NCBI GenBank assembly: GCA_949987565.1
Contig: OX465107.1
Location: 24,617,008-24,681,007, forward strand
From: Luidia sarsii
Lineage: Eukaryota; Echinodermata; Asteroidea; Paxillosida; Luidiidae
Direction of reading: 5' to 3'
DNA length: 64,000 nucleotides
Below, piece by piece: positions 53,101 through 62,100 of the stretch. The position numbers and the translations under genes are program-made. Under the pieces are notes generated by a model. That model was not told the DNA's origin. It saw only the letters and a list, made by a program, of their open reading frames with translations, and made no database searches. The number at the start of each line of letters is the position of its first letter. Position 1 is the stretch's first letter.

Positions 53101-56100
53101 GGGACAATCCGGCCGATCCCAGGACAAGATTCCGGACGATGTCGGGAAGCGAAGACGCCGGGGCCTTCCACACCCCAGCCCAGACATTGTGGGTGACTTT
53201 CACCAATGATGGCCTGATGCCTGGTGAAGGATTCTCCATGAATTTCACAGACGGTAAGTCTAGGACTCTAGGCCCTGTGGTGAGATGAAAGGCTGACTCA
53301 TAAGTGCCTATTGTTATTATATAAAGTTAATACAAAAACTGTTGCAAACAGCTCACTGACTAAAATGACCTGCGATACATAAATCTCAAAAGTTAGAGGG
53401 CCTGATGTTTCAGAAAGTCTGCTAGAATCAAAACATCAGGCCCTCTAACTTTTTTTGATTATTAGTCTATTAAACTAGAGTCGCACAACAAAATTAACGA
53501 TCATTTCTTCACATGTGCTGAATTCACCTCGGATCAAGTTTCCAATTTTGTGGAAACCACCCAAGAATCAGTTTGACATTTCTTCCACTATTGTAGGTCA
53601 AACAATCAAAGGAAAGACTGACTGGGAACTTTTGAACAAATTGAAAACTTGGCCAAGAAAACTTGGCCAGTTTTTCACTAAGGTGTAGGTTAGACTGACA
53701 CTGGGGGAAGAAGTTCTTTTCACAGCAGCAAGTCAAGCGGAATCAAATGGAACCACCTCTTGGTTATGACCGCCAAAACTCACTGCAGTGTAAATGAGTT
53801 AGGACTCAGACATAGCTAGGAGAGAGGAAGGACTCTGACTCAATGCTTTAGCCGCGTTTCCACTGGACTAGAATTTAACCGAGACGATGGTTCAATTTCT
53901 AATAGTCAAATTTGACCGTCGTTCCCACTTGGACTTTTGAGTCGGTCAATTTAACCGAGACGATGGTCAAAGTAACCAAGCTGGCAATATAATGGCTCAT
54001 GAAGGTCAAGTGTCAGCCGGATACACAATGTACGTGTGTACATTTAGCGCGCGATATGAAGCAGACGCTGTGCACAGTGCATGTACGTGTTACGTCTTAG
54101 GCCGGATGTGGTTTTTTACTGAGTCGCGTTTAACCGAGTGGTGCGTTTCCACTGGACTAATCAGCTCGGTTAAACTTACCTGGTCACTTTTACTGGGCAG
54201 AGGTTGCTCGGTAAAAGTAACCATTGGACTCAGTTAAAGTAACCGAGAGAAATTTGACTGGGCCGTTTCCACTGGACTTATTTTGGTCAAAGTAACCATC
54301 GTCTCGGTTACTTTAACTAAAATAAGTCCAGTGGAAACGCGGTTTTAGTGACTTGGCAAACAAGTCTCAAAACAAACAGCCGTTTAAAAAAACCAAATCC
54401 TGCCTGAATGAGCCAACTGTTTGGCCGATTGCTTTGTCGGCTTTGACAGATGCCTGCAGCGTCACCACCCTTCTGGACGGACAGGGCACCATCCAGTCGC
54501 CCGGTTTCCCGCTAGCTTATCCAGCCAACGTCGACTGCCAGTGGATTGTCCAGGTGCGGGGTGGCTACACGGTCAAGCTGACCATAGACGACCTTCACAC
54601 GGAGAACGGCTACGACAAGTTGCTGATCGGCGGAGTGGAACCCCAAGACCCAGGCTGGTCACCTTATTTTGTAAGGATGCTCACAAGGATAGCTGAGGAA
54701 GTCTAACTGATCTATCGAGGGCCAGTTGGGAAGAGTCTGTGAGCTTTTGTAGCAACAAGGACTTCATCATTTGCCGATATAGAAATTGTTGCTACAGAAT
54801 TGCTGATGCCCTTTTCCCAACTAGTTATTAGTCGAAGCACTGTCCTTTAGTAGCTGTCATATCGTAAGCTAACTTGGGACTTTCAGCAAACCTTACCCTT
54901 TGTCTCTTTGCTAGACTGCATGAATTTCCATTCTCTTTGCGGATACACTTGGTAAAATTATTGTGAAACTAATAATTGAGCTCAACATTTCATTGACCAG
55001 CTGTCTACCCAACTGAGCTATCATGACCTTAAGTGGGGGTTTAAAATTCTTGTTATATGTAAATGCCACCAGTACATAAAAAGTGGGTTTACTTGTAGTT
55101 GGCTTCAGGGCATCGTCTTTGCTTGAATTACACCACAAGCCGAGTTCCTGGACTTCTCGTCAAATTTGCCTCTATCCATTTTTTAGTCTCCAAATAGCAA
55201 ATGAAGACTGTTGCTGCTCATTGACTAAAATGACCTGCAATACATAAATCTCAAAAGTTAAGTTAGAGGGCCCGACGTTTCGATCCTAGCAGGACCATTC
55301 TCAAAGGTCCTGCTGGTAGGATCAAAACGTCAGGCCAACTAACTTTTGAGACCAATAGCAAATGAACGACTTTCTCAAGATCTGGGAGATCCACGTCATG
55401 TGCACATTGTGCTGGGTTTTTGTTTTTGAATTTACGTTCAGGAACTGACGGGGAGTACGACCCATGGGGAAGAAGTGGAGAGCATTTACAACGGCGTATC
55501 TCTGCGGTTTCTCACGGATGGCTCCAATACTGATGACGGATTCTCCATCTCTTATCAGGAGATTTGTAAGTTGGCCCTGAAAGGTGGAGTCGACTGCAAG
55601 CTGTCACCCCAAAGAAAAAATGATAATAAGATGGATTGCATCTGAGGAAGATATTCCTTTACACTCCTAGGCAGTCTCTAATGACACCATGTTAGTTATT
55701 TCTTTGTGTGGCTCTGAAAAGGACCGATTAAGTGTGGCTTGAGTTATCTGCCCTTTTCATAGACTTTAGCCCTCTCGAAAGAGACGACTGACTTTAAGTG
55801 GTGTCACCACAATCTTTCCTCTTTGTGCTTCCACCGTGCAAACCTTATGCAAAGTTGCTTTCCCTGTGCCTATGATCTTACCCTTTTTAGAAAGGAAATT
55901 GTTCATTCCTATCTCAAGCCTTCCTGAGTCTGTCTCTATCTCCTTCTTTCTCTAGCCCCTTAACCTTGAGTGGCTTTTCAGCCTTGTTTTGGGAGATTTT
56001 GCATTAAAAAAGAAGAAGACAAAACAGAAGTCTCATCTAAGCACTGCATTGCTTTGTAGAAAACCATTGCCAACCATTTGAGACGGAATTTTGACAAATG

Positions 56101-59100
56101 GTCTAACTTTTTCGTTACTCTTGAAGATTGTTTGTCAATTACAAAGCAACCCCCCCCCCAAAACAGGGCACCGGTCTTCTCACATCATTGCCTCCTGTCT
56201 TTTTACAGTTGCCTGCCCCACCGGTTACCAGCTGGGGAACGGTGATAGTGCCTGTTACAAGTTTGTCGCAGCTCCTGCTTTGTGGGAGGAGGCCAGGGAC
56301 GAGTGCATGCGTGTTGCCGACGGTGATTTGCTGGTCGTCAATGACGAGGAGGAGTTTCAATACATCAGGCAGACGAGCGCCAGTGCGAACATCAGTGACG
56401 ATTGGTGGATTGGTGAGTGCAGCAGTGTGAACACAAGCCACTGTTCTTCTTTTGAAGAACAAATCCTGACCTTCCTCAATCCTCCACAATCCTCCAAGAT
56501 CTCATCGTAGCATGCTTACTCAATCCTCTGGACAGTGTAAATTTAACAACTTTCCTCAATCCTCCACAATCCTCTGGGTTGTGTTGGAGGATTGCGGAGG
56601 ATTGAGGCAAGTATGAACATTTCCAGTTGGAGGATTACGGAGGATTGAGGAAGGTTGTTAAATTTACACTGGAGGATTGTGGAGGATTGAGGATGCATTA
56701 TTACAATGAGATCTTGGAGGATTGTGGAGGGTTGAGGACGGTTGTTATATTTACACCAGAGGACTGTGGTGGATTGAGGAAGGTTGTACAAATGACACTG
56801 GAGGATTGTGAAGGATTGAGGATTGAGGAAGTAAATTGTACTTGGGTGTTAGGGTTTTAACAATAGATGCTGAGCATCCATTTTATCAAACGACTTCTGA
56901 TCAAAGATCCCGATGTGATACTCTTTTATTTTGCAAGCTGTTTAAATGCTTCTGACTGGCACCACCGTCCAAGCAAAAACTAGTTGACTATTCGGGAAGG
57001 CCGCCATCTAAGGGCTGGATAGCTCAAGCTGTAAAGCACTGGTACGCAAAACCAGAGGTCTCAGGTTCATGTCCCCATCCAGTAAACTTTTCTCTGCCAT
57101 TTCTCAATTATTAATTTTTTTTCAAAAGTTTCCAGTCATTTTTGTTCTTCTAATTCGTTTGATTGCAAAATGTCTACTGTGGCAAATGACCCAAATGACA
57201 ATATAAAAAAAAAGAGTGGCTTTTAACGTTTGCCATCCTATAGTTGAACCTTCCTGAATGGCCTGCTGTGGTATTACTACCTAGCCTGGTACTCAGTACA
57301 TTCCCAACTGTTCTCGCTGCAGGGTGGTACGATAAGTCCGTTGAGGGTCAGTGGAGCTGGGTTGACTGCCAGGCTAACACCAGCTGGGCAGAAGCCAACT
57401 GGGTGGGCGGTTCCCCCGGCAACGCTGCCACAGAGGAGGACTGCGGGACGTTGCTAGGCGCCAGTGGTCGCTTTGAGGACAGGAACTGTAGCCTCCCTCA
57501 GATATTTGTGTGTGAAACCACTCGAAAGGGTAAGTGGTCTCCTCGAGGCTTGACAATAATAACATATTTGCTTTATTTGAAAGAAAAAGACAAAAACAGA
57601 AAGAAAATGTCTAATTGGTCACAGAAATTGCATAAATGTCAAAAATACCTGACTTACCCTTGACAGAACTCACTGCAAGTAGTTTTCTTCTGCCATTAAC
57701 AGCAATTTTTTAAGAGCCATATTGGATTCCATGCACTTTGGGGCCCAGATCAAGTTGCTAAGGATTTTTGTCTGCTAAGCAAGCAGCTTAGCAGACATGT
57801 GAGCAGAGTGTGAGTGACTCTATCGCATTTAATTTCTGACTCTCATATCAAGCAGATGTTACATTGTATTTAAACAAATTTAGTCCAATATTGTGCTGGG
57901 TGGTACTATCTGCCAACCGGGTGCTCCTGAGTATTACCCGATGTTCAGCTAACTCTACAACTGGTCGCCCAGGTTACTCGTACTCGGACGCGTTGCCAAG
58001 CAACATCCGAGGTGCGGCCACCACCGGCTCCAGCGTTCGCCTCTCCTGGGACCTCTCCCCGGTGACCTGTGACCTGCGCGGCTACCAGTTCCGCTACAAC
58101 ACCTCGGTCGCTATGGACCGCTTTGAGTACGTTGATGTCGTCGACCCCACTGCTACAACTTTCGAGGTGGAGGGTCTGGTGCCGGGCACTAACTACCTGT
58201 TTGAGTTTGTCATCGATACTTTCTCCTATGGGTTCTCCTCCTACCGGACGGCCAAGTCCATATTTGCTTCGACGGCAGACAGTAAGTTTGACTATAACAA
58301 GAAGCCAATTGCAGGCTCAACACTGTGTCACAATCTGTTTGTCTTGCGCTGGTACGTTATGAAAGAGGTCTTGGGTTCCAGTCCCGGTCCAGTCAAATTG
58401 TCCTTTGTCTTTTTTTATTCAATTATTTCAATTAAATCAGATCTATTGAAGACTTTTTAGACTATATTAAGTGATAAGACCTGCGACCCCAAGTTTAAAA
58501 GGACATCTCTTAAATTCTCATGTTTTTAGGCTGCCCCCGAGACTACCAGAGTATTGATGGTAGTTGCTACCGGTTTGTGACTGAGGCAGCAGACTGGAAT
58601 GCCGCTAGAGAATTCTGCCAGTCAACGCCGGTGACTGACCTGGCCATCGTGGACAACCAGTCTGAGCTGTCCATGCTGTTCAGCAAGGCAGGTGGCATCC
58701 CATGGTGGATCGGTAAGCGGCGTAAAAGTTCTGAGGCTGTTGTGTATTTGCGCCAAGCTTTACTGCATCGCATTTTCTGCATCCACTGCTGCTACTGTGA
58801 TGAATGGGTGCACTGAATGGTCCATTGTGTACAAGTTGAATAGGGTCATTGCATCCACTGCTGTGACTGTGAATGGGTGCACTGAATGGCCCATTGTGTA
58901 CCAGCTGAATAGGGTCATTGCATCCACAGCTGTGACTGTGAATGGGTGCACTGAATGGCCCATTGTGTACAAGTGTAATAGGGTCATTGCATCCACAGCT
59001 GTGACTGTGAATGGGTGCACTGAATGGTCCATTGTGTACAAGTTGAATAGGGTCATTGCATCCACTGCTGTGACTGTGAATGGGTGCACTGAATGACCCA

Positions 59101-62100
59101 TTGTGTACAAGTGTAATAGGGTCATGCCATTGCATCCATGGGGGTGATTGTGAATGGGTGCACTGATGAATAGTCCATTGTGCACAAGCTTTATAGAGGG
59201 TCATTGCATGTACAGCTGTGTGTTGACTGGGTAACAGTATCCAAAGTAGAAAGAGTTGCTTTCTGTTGAGAAAAGAGACCGAGACCAAGACTGAGACCCA
59301 CGAGGTCATGATCATGACATGACAAATTGAGACCGAGATCAAAACCAAAAGACCATAATGACCAATTCCAAGCCAAAGACTGAGACCGAGACCGAGACTG
59401 AGTCCAGGTACACATTGATAAACAAATAATTAACCTCCTCTGATCTGTGGCCTGCCTCCACCTCAGGGCTGAATGACAAGGCCAATGAGGGTCGATGGCG
59501 TTGGCCGGACTGCTCCGACCTCAGCGAGTGGCAGAGCCAGCAGTGGGCCAGTGGTCAGCCTAGCGACAGCGTCGGCAGTGAGAACTGCGTGCAGTTCGTG
59601 ACCAGCGGAACGACCGGCCAGTGGGATGATGAGGTGTGCGACCTGCAGCTTCCGTTCATCTGCGAAGTTGTCCCTAAGGGTGAGGGAACTTATATGCTTG
59701 CATGTTCGCTAACACTTCACTAATCAGACTTTTTTCTAGTTCCCCAATCCAACATGGCGTCGCCTATCCAAACCCTGTCACAGGAGGGCGCTATTACAAT
59801 AACATGAACATGAGTGGAAGAGCCAAAAGGCAGGGATCTAGGATGAGATCTCATTTTTCCCATCCCTAGTTAATTAGTTTCTTTTCCTGTGCTCGTTTGA
59901 AAGTCATTCCTTGTTTTTTTTGGTCCTGGTTTGGGAACGGCGACTTTGCCGATGACATCAGACCCCTCTGCTGACAGCTTCCCGATCAACGTAACCGCCC
60001 GGGCCACCTCGCTGACCACCATTATCATCCGCTGGATCCCGTCGCCGTTCAACTGCGACGTCCTTGGCTACGTGGTGCGCTGGGCCCAGGAGGAGAGCGA
60101 GGGCGGTGTTGCCAAGCCCTCGGAGCTGCTGGTGCCTGGCGGTGACTCAGGCATGGCGGACATCGAGGGTCTACTCCCCGACACCTTCTACGTGTTCAGC
60201 ATCGCCGTGGAGATGGAGCAGGGCAACTCCTCCTTCGGCGACGAGATCAGGGTGAAGACTCTGAACGGCTCAGGTGAGAGGGAAATGGCATCAGGCTCAT
60301 CTTTCAATTTGTTTTAATTTTATTTATTTTAATTTTAATTTTTTTTTTTCCCCCATTTTTTTTTTCTTCACATTTATCAGATATATTATAGATAAACTAT
60401 ATTTGATTATACAAGATTATTTGAATTTTAAGTTCAGTGTGAATGTTTTTTTCAACAGTCCTTGTGTTACGGGCTTTTGTTGATTGTTGAAATGTTTGTT
60501 GTAATTTCAAGGTGCTTTATCAAGTTTGCTGGGACCTATGGGAGAGCAGTTTTGCATTGAATAGGAAACTCAGGGTAAATTGAGTGATAATAATGCGAGT
60601 AATGAGTAGGAGTTTTGTCTCGTTGTCGTTGTTTCGCGGTGTTCCAGAAAACAACTGTCCTGGTGACTATGAGCCGGGTTTCAACGGAGAGTGCTACAAG
60701 TACGGCAGGAGGCTGGTGACGTACGACGAAGCCCGCGCAGACTGCCAGAGGGTTGCCGGGGGCGACCTGATTATCATCAACGATGTCAACAAGCAGCTGT
60801 ACCTCCTTGACACCATCGCAGACGGCGATTGGTGGATCGGTGAGCCAAGCCTCATCAATATTCATGAGCTGTGCATTTGTCTGGCTGTGTCGGTCTGTGG
60901 GAGGTGGCTTCACACAAAACTTCCACCTGAGAAAACAATGCAACAGCAGGGAGATTTCTTTTATAGATAAACAAATGTTTACGGAATACCAGTGTTTCAA
61001 GTTGCTTAAATCATCTGAACTACACAAAGGCAGAATCTGCCTTTGAGAAAGGTACTGCTTGGATTGTAATACATCAAGCCCTCTAAAATACTTGGAAGAA
61101 TGTCCTGTGTGAAGACTTAATGTGCGCGTTACAAAGAAATAGCGCCCCCACCCCAGCAAAGACTAGTTGACTATTTGGGAAGGCCACCATCTAAGGTCTG
61201 GATAGCTCAGACGGAAGAGCACTGGTACGTTAATCCAGATGTCTCAGGTTCAAGTCCCGGTCCAGTCAAAGTTTTCTTTGCCAATTTTTAAATTTGTTTT
61301 CCAAAAATTAAATCACAAAGTATGGAATACTATCGTCTAGTTTGCCCCAAACTTGAGGATACATGCACACTGAGTGACCTTGAAACCTGTTTTGTGTGGC
61401 GTGTTGTGTCTCTCTCAAGGCTTGAACGACAGAGCAATCGAGGGGAGGTTCCGATGGACCGATTGCAGCCGGCCAACAAGATGGCAGAACACCCAGTGGG
61501 CACCGAACCAGCCCAACGACCTATCTGGTGACCAGGACTGCGGACAGCTGGTTGAGTCGCAGGGCTGGAACGACTGGAAGTGCGAGCGCACCATGCAGTA
61601 CATCTGCGAAATCATCGACAAAAGTAATCATCGAAACAGAATTCATTCACAAAACGACAGCAACTGATTTGAATTCAGGTGTCTGGTTAAACGGGTCCAA
61701 GAGCAACAATGAGTCACAAAGGTCGAGTCTTGGTTCTGATTCATGGTCATGTGTCACCTTTATATTTAATTCTGAATTGGAAACACTTCTCGCATCTCTT
61801 GACCCTTTTCTCAAATCTCAGTGAATATCAAAAGGCCTACTCACACAGTACATTGTATGTCAAATAAAATAGTCAAATTAAACTGATAGAAGAAAACTAT
61901 TTGATCGATCCTGTGCCCCGATACCTCAATACGAGTCTGTGAATGCTGCTAGCTGGTGATTGAGTCACAAGTCACGCAAGTCATGTTTGAGTTCAAGTGT
62001 GAGTCTGAGTAGTTTGTTATCGTCACTTGAGTCTGAGTCTGAGTTATAGAAAATAAGACTCGAGTCAGCCTTGAATCTGAGTCTTAGTCAGGAGTCTGTA

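Noticed and set aside
61195..61275. tRNA gene candidates (this and similar bodies)
   Set aside because: The bodies have A and B boxes but imperfect cloverleaf arms, recur with the same non-tRNA head and are truncated variably, as SINEs are.
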